Below are positions 23,626 to 37,430 of a stretch of 64,000 bases of DNA, piece by piece; within the stretch, counting starts at the first letter, position 1; the number at the start of each line of letters is the position of its first letter. Source of the stretch: Lineus longissimus (taxonomy: Eukaryota > Nemertea > Pilidiophora > Heteronemertea > Lineidae); the NCBI RefSeq assembly GCF_910592395.1, contig NC_088319.1:312001-376000 (forward strand), given 5' to 3'. Under the pieces are notes generated by a model. The model had not been told where the DNA came from and ran no database searches. It saw nothing but the letters and a program-made list of their open reading frames with translations. A program made the position numbers and the translations under genes.

Positions 23626-25064
23626 CCCATGCACTAGCGACATCTAGGGGAAATGATACAAACTAGTTATTGCGCTATCCAATCAAAAAAGTTTTCACAT
23701 TCACATAAAACACCTTTGATTGGCTGCCAAGAATAGATCCCGGAAATACCCAATGCAGGCAAAATTTAACACCTCTGCAATTTGTGGTGTATTAATATGT
23801 CTTTTTGTTACCTAGTGCAGCGGTTTTAATCATTCTGCATTATATAATCCGGAGTTAAATTGCATTCGAACTTCATAGTCTGGATTAACTCAACAAATAA
23901 GTTATGTTTTTATTGTAAAAATAAATTTTCTTGATAATTCGATGGCCATTTTTGATATATGATTGCAAATAAAACTTAAGTCGAATCAAAAGTTTGGGAC
24001 TATTTTTGGAGAACTGTTGCACTGGCGCTATTTTGCTGCAGAGGTTAAACAATCGATACGACTTTTCAATAGAGATTCGTAAACAATTCTGTATACAAAA
24101 CTCATTTCCACATGTTGGATACGAATGAAAACAAGTTTTAAAGACTGGAGTAATTCCTAAGTTTTCGCTATGGATTTCTGCCTTATCCCTGGATTTTATC
24201 AACGCATAAGTCAAAGATGAAGGGACATACTTTTAAAATAACTTTGGGGCTGATAGAAGGTAAGATATTCTACTTTTAAATCGGTTTTGAGGCACTTCTT
24301 AAAAAATATTGTGAGACTGTCACTTCGCTGTTCAAAATATAGTGTCACTAACTGTACTGTACCGGCCTACATTGTTGCATCCTGGAGTAAGTTGATGGTT
24401 TATGGTTGATATTTACGATCCCGAAAGGAAATGAAGTGGCTTGATTGCATTCAATTCAACAATGAAATAAATGGCACATCAGCCATCAGGGAAGCTTGTT
24501 CCACAATGTCAATGACCATGATGATGATGTCATTGTTGTATCATGGAGGCCTATGCCCCCTTCCCCTTCTATTTTTCAGAGCCTGGTGTTAGTATTTCAT
24601 TATAGGTCAACTGATCATACTTTTGGGAAGGAAATTGAATTCAAATTTCATGATAATATGGTAGGCCTACAGAATTGCATTGGCCTAACGTCATGGCAAA
24701 TTCATAGTTCCCATCCTAAGTCTATATTACTGCAAGCACAGCTTGGAGGAGGAGTCTGTTACCATGACAACTACATATGCCATGCCCTACCACATTGTTA
24801 TAACCTGGTAAACAGGCACGTTACAACCTTGCAAACAGGTGAGCGTTCTGAGCCATAACATGCCTAATATTGCGAGTGGCATAACGAACATAAGAACGTG
24901 TGGCTCGTGACCACCCAGTCTTTTACATGTATTTGCTGCTAGTCTGTGGCCCTCGAAGGCCCGCCCATGCCCCCCCATTCAATGCCACAGACAGTTTGAG
25001 CTATGAATATGATCTGTGATGAGTGTCAGTGACTTGGGGATCATCTCATGTGCAGTGTGTCAGG

Positions 25065-25300
25065 GCTGTCCGCGTGGCACAGTGAAACATCAGCGCCTCT
25101 CACCTCTGAGGTCCTGGGTTCGATTCCATATCGGCCCCGGTACACTCACGTGATAGAGAGAGAGCGACTCTCTTCGAGAGCGTAGCTTTCCTTCAGGGTC
25201 TCCGGTTTCCTCCTACCTACATTACAATCGCCAAATATTGTTTTTTTGAGCTAAATGTCCTAGTTGGCGCTCAGCTCTCAACTCAATATTTAAAAAAAAA
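25065..25300 (+). mobile_element. tRNA-derived SINE
   Basis: A Pol III A-box-like TGGCACAGTGA (25075) and a perfect B box GGTTCGATTCC (25117-25127) are followed by a body with GTCTCCGGTTTCCTCC. The element ends near an A-rich stretch (25290-25300). Spacing and promoter boxes fit a tRNA-derived SINE. It is not a functional tRNA, because no cloverleaf acceptor stem is formed. Confidence 0.75.
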
Positions 25301-28300
25301 TTCCTTTGCAGTGTCAGATCAAAAAAAGTGTTTCCTATCTGTGTTCTGTCCTTCTTGATTGGTTACCCATTCCTACATGTAGTCCATTCTATAAAAATAG
25401 TGTTTTGAGTTCTACAGTATCAAGAGTGACATGCCTGGTGTTTCATTAGGAATTCTTTTGTAATGGGAAAATAAAGACAGCTCTGACAATACCATGATTT
25501 ATCGTGTAATATCCCATCAGAAATTTCCTTAATGGTGCAACAATGAGAAGTGGTTTTTATGGACCAATTGACACCAATATTAGGCTTCTAATAACACCAG
25601 ACTTTATCATTGAAAAATGATCATCACAGATCCGTCTGTTCAGAATTGGTCATTTTGTGTTTGAAAAATTGCCTTCTCGGAAAAAGGCATTTTAGTTGTG
25701 GATTCCTATTCCTCAACACAATGACACCTCCGTGTCTTGGGTCCGTTATGGCGCTAGGCTATTTTTGTCATTGAATTGTTGTTAAGTATTGCATGATACC
25801 TTTGAGGCAAGATATGCATGTAGCACGATTGGGACATAACGTCCGGAGACTTCAAGATCATTTTTCTTTGACACCCCTCCATCCGTTTGATTGGCATCTC
25901 TGAGAAACTCTGAGCCAACTAAACCAATGTTCAGTGTCTGATCAGCCTTTGGTACTGGTCAAGAAGTGGGACCGCAGACAGTGCAAGTGGGTTTTCCCTC
26001 ACCCCAGGGCAATAAAAAAACACACTTATGGAGCACTAATTGCTAACCAAAGAGTTTTTTCTGGAGAGTGACTAATTATTGTAACCAATGCCTTGTGTAT
26101 AGCCCGACAGGTGTGCACCTGAGAGATAGTTCTAAGCCCCCAAACCATGCTAACTTGATGACACTAGATCTTGACATTGTTGATGTTCACGACCCCTGTA
26201 CTAAACCATTTAGGGCTTTGTCTAATAAGGTACTATTATTTGTGTGCAAGCAGGTTTGGCAGTGTGACAGCAAAAAATGTATGTAGGGCCTCCTAGTCCA
26301 ATTCATGTAGTTGAATTGACCTGCTAGTGCTAATCACACCACAATCAGACTACATGTATATTGTATTTGGAGACCCGCATACTGTGAAACATTGAGGGTT
26401 AAAATACATCTAAAATCTAGTTCTTGGCCTTCTTCATGCATGTAGGCCTACACACTTGATGAAATATTGCCTACTACTGTATACTGAAAGGCAGATCCCT
26501 GTCCATCCTCCCATAGAAGGCCTTCATGTATGTCAGCTCTACTTTGATTGATAAATGTCCACATATTGTGTTGTTGTACAGAGATGAAATCTCTCAAGTG
26601 CTTCAGAGTGTCATCATGTTACCATTTTAGACACAAACTATAGGCCGGAATCAACTCGGACATGCCTGGAGTGTTGAAATTCAAACTGGCTGATTTCTGA
26701 CCATGACCTTCTAAGTCTCAAAGCAATTTCTTCTGTTTCAAGTTGTCTGTCATGACACAGTGTTTACTTAGTTTTAAGATTGTCCTAAATAGTTTGCATT
26801 TTGGGGACAAACTCTTAAGGACAGTCTATGTGACCTCATTTCCTTGAGACTGTCCTCATCAGTTTTGTTGGCTGCTGTAGAAGGGACCATCTCGTAATAT
26901 CTTGCAGCCACAAAGGGCAGGCATCTACCCCCCTTAATCAACTATAACGTGAGCACAAAATATTGGCTCAAACATACAGATTGTTTTTTCACAAGAACAT
27001 GTAAGCGTTTAATACGTATGATAGATTACAGAAAGTAATTAGGTGTAGACTTACTGTTATAAAGTTATAAACTTGCGTCACAGCCAGACAGACTGCACGT
27101 TTTGCTTCATGTGAGATATAAAAAGGTGACATGCCAGCAGATCTAAGTGCTCAACAAAAAATGAATTAGTTGACAGAACAACTCGGACATTTCTATCGAG
27201 AACTACAAACCGACGCCTGCCAATAAACGCACTTAGTACTTGCTTCCGTATCATTACTTCTGTTGACGATTATATCAATCGTATCATAATTCGATCAGAA
27301 GTTACTTGCTAATCATATAAAATCTCAAGGTTTTTCATCGACCTTTCGTGGTCTAACGTGTCAACATTTATATCACTTACTGCGGCAGATGAACGCAGAA
27401 TGGAGAACAGTTTTTGGTTAAGCGAGACGGTATCTTTTAAGAGCTCTGTCCAAAACATGTTGTTGGAGTGGAAACACATGATGAAATCATTTCAAGAAAG
27501 TTATGGAGACATCAACTTGAGACAATCTGGGTAGGGACTTGTAGCCTGGACTCACCAATGTCTCCTTCACCACTCCTTTTATTGCTGCTCATAACATTTC
27601 CACTTGATGATCTGGGCAAAATTGGAACCTGGTTTGCCAGTCAGTGAAAGTCATGGAAGCGAACTAAAAAACTTTAGGAATTATGGTTGAATTTATGGTG
27701 GAATTATCTGATTCAAGTTGTCAATCAGTTGTCACTGTTTCAGTTTTTTCTTGAGTTATTTAGATCATGGTCTAAAATGAAACACTTGGATTGACTTTTG
27801 ATGCTCTCCTGGTTCAGCATTTAGAGATCACACTACATGCCATACCAACATGCAGTGTGACTGTGTTACAAAGTGATGAGGTCACAACATGGCAAGCCAG
27901 TCACCCCTGCTCTTCTTACCTTTTAATATTCAAAAGGTCTCGCATTGTTTTCATAATTTGAAATCGTCTGCACTCAGTGTCGCCCAAAGTTGTCATCGCT
28001 GTCATCATTTTGTCATTAACAATACATTAATCGAACTTTTTCCCCGTTAATTAATGGTTAATTGTGTGGTTGTTTGGTTAATTGCGGGTAATCTTTTGAC
28101 CTGTCAGGTCAGTAGGAAATGGGCCAAGGTGAAATGACTCTGTAAGTAAGACAACTCAAGGACATTATCCACCATTCGTCTTCGTTAGACAGAGTCATGA
28201 GTGTGGTCAGACATGGGCTTCGTCCTGATTACAAACCCCAAATGAAAGGGAAATGAAGACTTGCCATTTTTTGTTGAGGGGTTAAAATGCACCAAAACGT

Positions 28301-31300
28301 CATGTAAACTTACGGTATGTTACAGTTGTCTTATGATGTCAGATAAGTTGTGTCTGACTTCACACAACACTGGATCAATCCTATGCTAAAAGTTGATTGG
28401 TCCCGAGTGAAAGTGTGTTTTTGTCAATGTGTGGAGGTGTGGAGGGGCTTTGGCCAGGATCCCCCTTGCCACATACAGAAGGGGTGCGACGATGACGACA
28501 GAAGCTGGTCACAGTGCCGGTTCTGATCACAGTTGATGACTTGACAGTGTTGTTGGTCTGTGACTGTCAAGTAGGCCCACAACATCTTGATGCCCAGTTT
28601 GTGGTACATTGTACGTGTATGAAATTATGATATGGCATCGTTCAAATAAGCCTAATCTCTGCGTAAGTGGGTCAATGATGATCAGAACGAGAGATACTGT
28701 GACAAAGAAGTCACTTGTTATGATGTGGAAACCAGGGCAAGTGAAAAAGAAACTGTTTTGAAGTTCTGTATAGGTGATTAACCCTTTGCATATGCAGTCT
28801 CAGATATATCACATCTCCGAATCAGTGTACGCAAAGTGTACATTTTCCTATGCATCCTGGAGATCTTTATTCGTGGCGGTTGTTTCACCCCAACTGAAAT
28901 GCCTTGAGGCATTCCTAGTCATTTGCCTACACATTTTAGTGAGCTTTTTGGTCTTAGGTCTTGAGGGCCCCACCTCTAACGCTCCATATACAGCACAGCC
29001 TCCCATAACAACCTTTTCATCATTTCTTATATGCTCAGGAATGATACAAAGGCCTACTGTGTGAGGATGCATCGACCGGTGCTGTCCAAGGTTTGAATGT
29101 GGCAAGTCTTCCAGTCTGTATTCTGTAAAGGCTGAACTGATAATCTTCATGACACCATAACGCCAACACCCTTATAATGTGGTCGAGTTTGGATGTCTGA
29201 ATGTCACCACTGTATCATGGCAATACAGAGGTGAAAAGCCCTGCTCTTCATGATTCAGACCCAGTGAATCTATTCCCAGAAAGCCACTTGTTCCCAACCT
29301 CTAATTCGCACCAAATCCCATTGTCCGAAAGGATTTGAATTGGTGATTAGGTTTCAGGAATTCAATGGCTCGACCACTTGATGGGGCTGTGAGTGTGTGT
29401 AAAGTCTGGTATCCTGCTTGTCCAGTCAAAATAAGTCGTGGACTGCCGGATATTGACAAAAAAAACACAAAAATATGTGTTTGATGGTATGTTTGGCTAA
29501 TCTGTTGGTTTCCGCTCACCAGAAATGGAATGAATGGGGAGCCCCCTCTCTCTCGATCCACACAAACTGTTACAAACAATGTGCTATTCTTGTGAACTTG
29601 TGATTGTCACTCAGATAACATGGTTAGTGTGATGGCTAAGCCAGACTGGACAGACTTGTTAGCTGATAAATTCATTTCATATTTGATACTATTTTGCAGC
29701 ATAAAACTTTCATAACGGGACATGTTCAAGCCAGCCATCCACAAAACTCGCCTTAGAGGGCTTCTGAAAGTTTCAGTCTTTGCGACACACCCTCTATGGA
29801 CACTTCTCACTCACTAAACAAGAGTTTATTTGAGGCTACTTTCACAGTGGTATCAATGTCCCATTTGGTAATCAAAGACTGCTGATATTGACCTAGGGTT
29901 GTCGAACCTTGGGTTGACCTGTGTGTTGCTGAAAGACATGGTTGACAAGTTTGTACGAAATTCCGAAAGCAAATCTCAAATTGAAAATGAATTTGTTCAA
30001 ATAATGGTACTGAGACCTTCAAATTTCTTAGAGCATTTCATTTTCATGATGCTCTGTCAGTGATGAACATCGATAATGGACTTCAAAACCCCTTCATTGG
30101 GAGACATTCTTAGATGTTATTCGGTTGCCTTGGTCTTCTGCAGACGCCAAAATCTGCTTTTTATGCCCCCCCCCCCCCAAAAAAAAAGTGGAATGGTTTG
30201 TAATTTCAGCTGTTGGCTAAATCTGACACCGACACCCGTTTCCAAAAACAGTTGAATAGTTTTAAAGTTTGCAAGTTGCACAACTGTGTAATTACGCTTG
30301 GATAATCTGTGATCAAACGTGGCAGTATTTGAAAAGACGTCATCATCGAAAACCTTATTTATTTAATCAAGTTGTTTTATATTAAATATTTCGCCTCCAG
30401 AAACCTCACAAATGTATGACAATAACAACATTTAAAAAAGAATCAGTGGGCCTTTTAATTTGTGACATAATTATGTCCAATATTTCGAAAAGTCAATACG
30501 TACTACGTGTTCCAATATAATCCTGTAAAAAAGCTGCATGTCGCTAAATTCATAATAGGCTATGGGCTAACTATAGTGAAAGTGTAGGCCAATGTTGTGG
30601 GGGTTTAGCCACCAACTAGGCCTACCTAGCATATGCCGCCTTCCAGGCCTTACGCCAACAGACAGCTATATCAGATAATAGGCCTATTAAGGCTTACTCA
30701 AGCCTGAAAATCACTGTCGAAAATATGTGCACATAGTGTCAGGAATTGAAAACATGCTGGAATGTAGCATGACGTTTATTTTCCATATTATGAGCTATTA
30801 AATTCCTGCAAAGGCACTAAAAGTGTAATGATCATGACCATGATGATTGACGGGACGTACCGTATAACATGCTGGCTGTGACACTTGGGGGGGGTCGCTG
30901 TGCCACCCTGAAATGTATACCAAAGGAAGCAGAATGGTTTCATAAAAAAATTTGAATGATTTATGCTGTGAAAGACCAGTGGCTCTATTTGGTGTGGGAT
31001 AAAATCACACTTAAATGTACCCAAAGTAAAGGAAAACAGCATTCACATAAAAAATCGATGACGATATTTGATGTGAACATGAGAAATGCCCTGATGAAGA
31101 AAAACAGGGTGTGTCCCAGATGATGTAATTGGGAGGCCTGGCGTTCACAATCACTACCACACCACCAATGATTGTCCCAGTGACGAGTCGCCATGAGCTG
31201 CCTGCCCTATCACACAGATCAAGATATCCCAACCCCTTCAAATATCATCAGATCTTTCACCGCCATTGTCAAGTGTGTAAATTCTGTCACCATCATGACC

Positions 31301-31929
31301 GAGGGGCCGGCCGCAGTGTTTACAGATCCACGTTTTACCTTCAACACAACAATGGCCGATGTTCTGTACACTTATACTTGGTATTATCTTTAGGTTGAGT
31401 AATATGAAGATCGCATCGCCCCCACATGTCCTGATGTTATTTCTGGGTGGCGCCTATCAACCCCTCGGTGATACATGTCACAGTGTAGTCTCTCTCCGAG
31501 GGGTTATTCAAGACCACAGTGCCGATGGCGTTCATATGCGTTACAATTATTAATGTCTGCTGAGTTTGATAAGCTTGTGGAGTCTGGTAGTTTACCCCTG
31601 GTTGACCCGGGATTTCACAGACAATTGCCGTCTTATGAATTGTATCTTGTCTTTCTTATTGATGGGGGTCGTGATGAGTTGTGAAGGGTTTAGGGTGTAA
31701 GCTGGTTATGGTAACTGCTACAGGTCTCAATGATACTCTCACTCCCCTGCCGAGTGTAGCGTGGCCGGTGAAAGGCTCCGTTGCCAGCAATATCTTGAGA
31801 TTGTGATTTATCGAAGTCGTAAATTAAGGGTCTGAACAACTGGGCTCTGAACCCATAAATGGCCCCTCAAACTCTGAGTGCAACCCTTGAACATGTTGAG
31901 TGTCGCAGGGGAAGGGCCTACACCTACTT

Positions 31930-32440
31930 CATGAGACGTGGAGGGTATTTTGGGGGTGTTTTGATAAAGTGGTCACATTGAAGGGTTGAGAGGTGTCAGA
32001 GGAAGGGTATTGACCCCTGACAGTTACACAGATGTGAGGGCTGTTGATGTCGCCTCGGGTCTAGACTCCAAGGATAGATACCCTCTGGAATCAACATAGG
32101 AGATGGGGTGGGTAAATAGGGTGGATATTTTGGGGAAGGGCAATGGTATATTGACTTGAGGGAGCTTTTTGCCTCATGGTGTTTTGATCACAACATGTGC
32201 AAGGACTTGGACACCAACAGTTGGTCTAAAGGTTCATGGAGTGGGTATTTGGTGATGTTTTGATGAAAAGGGTTCATTGAATGACAGGGTGTGAGGCATA
32301 ACACGAACAGGACATGGATTGACTCCCTGACAGTTACACAGACTTAAGGGTGCTTGATGTCCCTCAAGGATCTCGATAGGGATACTTAGACACTCGGTTC
32401 TGTGGTAGAGCTGGGGTGGATAATTTGGATACACATAGGT
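31930..32440. repeat. Diverged tandem duplication, about 300-bp unit
   Basis: Blocks such as CCTGACAGTTACACAGA (32017 and 32318), GTGTTTTGATAAA/ATGTTTTGATGAA and GGGTGGATATTTTGG recur about 300 bp apart. Confidence 0.6.
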
Positions 32441-33295
32441 GTTTGGCAGCAAAAGAGTTAAAAGCTATATTTCTGAGAATTACAGTTATTAGCAACTTTC
32501 AATCAATTCTAGTCATTAATGATTTTAGAGGTCGTTTCTATGAGTTGTACTAATTAACCTGGTGTCTAATTGATGTCATCAAGTGCAAAGAATTGTCACA
32601 ATGTATTATTGACATCTGATGATAGGGTGGTACCGGCCTCTGCAAATCAGGTCGATAGTCCTGAACACCGTTTTTTTAAAGACTTTTTTGCGTTCGTTTG
32701 ATTCTGAGGTGGGAGGCGGGAACTTGTCTTACTGCTAAAACAATCAACCGAAACTTCCGTTGGAATGTCTGGCTGTAGAATGTCGTGAGGTGGGTTCCAC
32801 AGGATATGATGCCATGATCGGGTCTGGACTAAACCAGACTAGACCAGCTTGAGAGATGGTTCACTTTGAAGCTGGACTTGTCCACATGTGTACCAATACG
32901 TTTGCTTTTACCTGAGGAAGATTTGGTGTGCTCTTTGGGTCTTTTTCTATGCAGCGCTAATGTGGCCGACATCTCAGATCCAAAATAGCTGCAGTTTAAT
33001 CAAACTGTTTGTCTCATTAACTCTCTTTAGAACACTAGAATGTGGCCTTGCACAGTGCCAGAATAAATCGTCATGAAAAGTGGTCTCGGTAATTGCCAGT
33101 TAGTGTTGTTCATCTAATTGAGGTAGAATCAGACTTGAATATGCGTTTGACCTCTTTATGAAAGGGCATTGGCCTTCGCAATGGAAACGTGTTCTAAAGA
33201 TGAGGTACGAGGTTTTTAGCTTTTTGAAAACCTTTTTAGGGTTTTTCAGCCGACATGAAGCGAAGGTGGCATTAGTGGGAATCCAATCGGGCACT

Positions 33296-33312
33296 CAACA
33301 ACAACAACAACG

Positions 33313-33356
<44 letters not shown>
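33296..33356 (+). repeat. (CAA)n microsatellite
   Basis: About 20 CAA triplets with one CGA interruption. They give poly-Gln or poly-Val frames that should not be taken as genes. Confidence 0.95.
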
Positions 33357-33357
<1 letters not shown>

Positions 33358-33979
33358 ATAGCAGACTGGGTGTAATCCGATTGGTCGATATCAATATTTG
33401 GTCTTTTGCTTGTCTCGTCTGGTGATATTCTTGGCACAATTGTTGACCTATCACGGAGACCTCTTTAACAGATGATTACTGGGTAGAGTAGGCCTGTTCC
33501 AATTGGAAAGCTTCATACCTGTCTGTATTGTAAGTTGGAAACACTCTTATCTTGAACTGTACACATTTTATTCCTTACTCCAACCAGTTTCGACTTTGTC
33601 AGACTTTCTCAAGGAGTGGTGTGCCATATTGGTGTGTAGTGTGTGTTGCCCTATTGCTCCTGCTATTGGCCGAGAATCAAACTTTCAACTGATCAACCAG
33701 ATGATATCAGGACGATATCAAAATGATATCACCAAAAAAAGGTGGTCGATAGATAGTGTCAACACTGACAATTGTCAAATCATCAGACATACAAACAAGA
33801 GTTCTTCTGACAGGTTCATGCAGTGATGGCATGGGTAAGAATATTGGTGCTTGTCACATTTGTATTATCTACATATGATATTGGTTTATTTTCATGATTG
33901 AAGTAGGGGCACACGAGACAATCAGTCATAACAGTGTGACATCATGGCGCCTTCTCGGCTTATTAAAACATGACAGCTT

Positions 33980-34171
33980 TAGTTTCAAATTGCCCTCTCT
34001 TAGTTTCAAGTTGCCCTCCCCCAATAGTTTCAGGTTGCCCTCCCATAGTTGCAAGTTGCCCTCCCTTAGTTTCGAGTTGCCCTCTCTTAGTGTCAGGTTG
34101 CCCTCCATTAGTTTCAAGTTGCCCTCTCTTAGTGTCAGGTTGCCCTCCATTAGTTTCAAGTTGACCTCCCT
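33980..34171. repeat. Minisatellite, 21-bp unit, about 9 copies
   Basis: The unit TTAGTTTCAAGTTGCCCTCC(C) recurs with point changes. Because 21 is a multiple of 3, several frames stay open on both strands (for example repeats of LSFKLPS), so the open frames are a by-product of the repeat. Confidence 0.9.
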
Positions 34172-34369
34172 TCATGTTGAGGAATCAGGGGTTTCTTGTA
34201 CAATTTTAAAAGTTTATCGTATTTATTAACAAAAGCCCATCACTGCACATAGATACACGGAACCATTGTCAACAGTTTAAGATTTCTATAAGAAAGATAT
34301 GATCAATGAAAAAGTGAATTAATCCACACCACGGAGACATTTCAGCAGAGGACAAAGGAAAACAAAGGA

Positions 34370-34640
34370 GCATGAACTACTGCAAGTGACATGTCTCCAG
34401 GTTGGTTAATTACCTTAATTGGAGATGCTGTAATTAACATAATTGAAGCAAGTTAAGTGTTGACACTGAGCCCCTGTCATGCGGTTTGTTATTACCCCAC
34501 ACTTGCCAGGCATCTATTTTTGACGCAGACATGGTCAGCTGAGGACGAGTGAGGAAAAACAAAGGAAAGTTATCTACTGCAAGCGACATGTCTCAAGCTA
34601 TGCTAATTAGCTTAATTATGGTCTATACTTGGTCTAATTA
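34370..34640. repeat. Diverged direct duplication, about 200-bp spacing
   Basis: CTACTGCAAGTGACATGTCT (34377) and CTACTGCAAGCGACATGTCT (34574) are each followed by AATTA-rich sequence and preceded by GGAAAACAAAGGA-like blocks. Confidence 0.6.
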
Positions 34641-35995
34641 GCATCATTGCGGCTCTAATAGAAATGAATAAAGGTTGGCATTGGGCCTGTGTCTGTGCCA
34701 TGAGATTTATGCAAGGAGTTGCCCATACAGGGTGTCTCAAAAAGCTCTCGGCATCGCAAATTGTTGCCGTAGGTGCCAGTCTTGAGTGAGCCAGCTAGCG
34801 ATGAAACCCATGATTTGGTCCCCTCCACTTTTTTCAGCAACAAATTCATTAGAACAATTACACCTCGTCCATTGACTGAAATATCCTGTCGAGAAGTGCA
34901 TCTTGAGACACGGAAATTGAATTAACACCAATCATTTCCGATCGTCTGACCCAATTCTCCAGGCCTGCTCGTACAATGGCAGCCATAATGACACCATTCC
35001 CGGCCATTATGACTCTATTGCCAGTCATTCATTTAGTGTGATTTCAATATAGTATTGTGTAACAGAACAAAAGTGATTTCCTAGGCCTCTTTTCTTAATT
35101 TAAATCAAGGGACCCTGGTGTGCAGGGAATTGTCAGGACTAATTCAATAATTACAATATGGTCTGACCATGTTTTGTAGGTCACCTAGATTTGATGCTAA
35201 TACTAGATGTCATCTTTCTGTGTCTGTCCCATCACCTTTCTGTACCAGGGTTAGTCACATGCTCCTCCCCTGCCCTGAAGGATGGGTTTGCACAGATGTA
35301 CCACTACCAGTAGTAGGCCTATATTGCACAGTGCTGCATGACTGACCCTGCAGAGTTTGAGCCTTTGCACAGCAAGTGAGTGTGCAACGTTTATCAGCAC
35401 ATCACCTTCTATGCTGCTACAAATCACCAAATACTAAATGTACCTTGGTCCTTCCCACCTATCCAATCTGATTGACCAGCAAATGCACCCATTGACCCCA
35501 GGAGTGACTCGCAAGTAGCCGGCACCTCCACAATGGGAGAGTATGAGTAAGCTGTCGGTCACCAGCCACAGACAAGTTGAGGCGGAGATACCCACTGCGG
35601 TCAGGAACCTTTTGTATTGATACCTATTTAAACCAATCTGCTAACAATGTATTATTAATCACACCAAAAGCCTTGAGGGCCTCAGACAACTGTAAACCGT
35701 GACGATATTTTGATAGTCAATATACCCACATTGTCCAGAACAAACGGTGGAAGTAACATTTCCGTTCTAATGAATGTGATAAGTGGATCAAATAAAATGC
35801 GAGAAGGATCAAGGGCCTTGTACCGTGTTTTGAAAGTTTGACGGAGTTAGTCATGAAATTGTGTGATTGTGTTTGTCGAGACTAATGGGGTTGTAAAACA
35901 AGATGGTACTTGTATGAGATGACATTGAGTCAAATGTACCGGGATTTGAGGCAAATCCGGGCTGGGTTCTGGATTCGAAGAAGTAGGAGTCTTGG

Positions 35996-36151
35996 TAGTG
36001 ACTCTATTTTGCCAATCTTCGGAACACAAAAAGTCTGACTAGATATTGTTCAGAGGCCATGCGTGCCAACATCCTCAGAGTAATACTTTAACCATTTTGT
36101 GGATTTTGGATGAGTTCTGTTGTGTCTCAGATTGGCAAAATGGAGTCACTA
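35996..36151. repeat. Inverted repeat, 23-bp arms, 110-bp spacer
   Basis: TAGTGACTCTATTTTGCCAA-TCT (35996-36018) matches the reverse complement of 36129-36151 at 22 of 23 bases. It may be a fold-back element. Confidence 0.75.
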
Positions 36152-37349
36152 TAGTTTCACTTTAATTCAGCTTCAAGGTGTGACCGAGGAAAGATCACCA
36201 AGGTCCAGCCAGAGTTTGAAGCCTGGACGTTCAGATTACATGGGCACCACTCAACTGACTGAAGTGAAACCCCCTCAGCCTGGGCTAGCAGGAATACAAA
36301 GGGATTATGTCTCCTCCCATATCGTTAGGGTTGATCTTGGCCAGTGTATGGTCTTCAGTCAGGCATAGTAACAAGCCTCTTGACCCTTAACCCCAATGCC
36401 ACAAGGGAATAATAAAACTTTGTAACAGCTATTTTATGGAATGATGATTCTTTTTAATTCACAATCATATAAATTTATTGGACCACCAAAGATGATAATC
36501 TGAACTGTCTCAATATCTTCTTGCCTTTTGGATTGGCAAATTTGCCAAAACTGTCCAATCGAATATCACACCACCCAGGACAGTCAAGGGTCAGACACTT
36601 TAAAGGAAGGTACTCTCGGAGTGGCAGCCTTGACCAACGAAGGGTCTAGTTTCTGACGAGTGCTGAGAAGGGGTTTCACAAGTCCAATACCACACACAGA
36701 GATCAGGGGCCCCGACATCACCAAAGCAATTGCGTGCTCTGTTTTGTTGGGAGGTTGGGGGTGTGAATGGGTGATCACATCCGCTGGAGGTCAAAGAAAC
36801 CTCTGATTGGATTCCCAGGAAATATCTTAAAATACTGGCACTCATTAACGAGGCATCTTGGAGAGAGGGGATCAAAGAGCAGGGTGTTTGACAGGCAATT
36901 TCAATCTGACGGGCAGAGGGTATTTTTGGAGCCCTGATATGCTCCCTGGAGGTAACGTTAAGATAAGCGGTACAGAAAGACAGAGAGTGTTGTCTGAAGG
37001 TTGTCTTTGCCTTCAGTAAAACAGGTTGCATTCAAGATCATATGGATAATTTTGCTCTGGACAGTCAGCAATGAGCCATTCATGAAAGTTACCTCACTCA
37101 AAGGACTTGCCGACAGCAGTCTCAGAGTGGAAAGTTGCATGTTCGGGACCAATGAAGTTGCGATCACGTGACCAATTGAGTGCCACATGACATCATTGGC
37201 TATGTTAGACAGTTCATATCCTGATTGTCACGCAACACTCTTTTGCTCTTGTGATACCATATTATGACCCTGGTCTGCACAGAAATCAATCAAGAATTTC
37301 AAGGAGCAACCAGAACAGAAGGCTCTCATTTGACCTCATCTCAGTAGCT

Positions 37350-37430
37350 GTGTCTCGGCCAGGATTCGAACCCACAACCTTTTGATCATGAGGCCGCCTC
37401 TCATCCACTGTGCTACTGCATTCCCAGTGA
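37350..37430 (-). mobile_element. tRNA-derived SINE fragment
   Basis: On the minus strand an A-box-like TAGCACAGTGG (37415-37405) and a perfect B box GGTTCGAATCC (37372-37362) lie about 35 bases apart, as in tRNA-derived promoters. Confidence 0.65.

Noticed and set aside
25075-25135. Possible functional tRNA gene
   Set aside because: A and B boxes are present but there is no acceptor-stem pairing, and the SINE body follows directly; called as a SINE.
33158-33454. Poly-Gln/poly-Val/poly-Leu frames
   Set aside because: Generated by the (CAA)n microsatellite.
36600-37031. 143-codon minus-strand frame
   Set aside because: No domain, no paired splice signals, and biased composition typical of chance frames.
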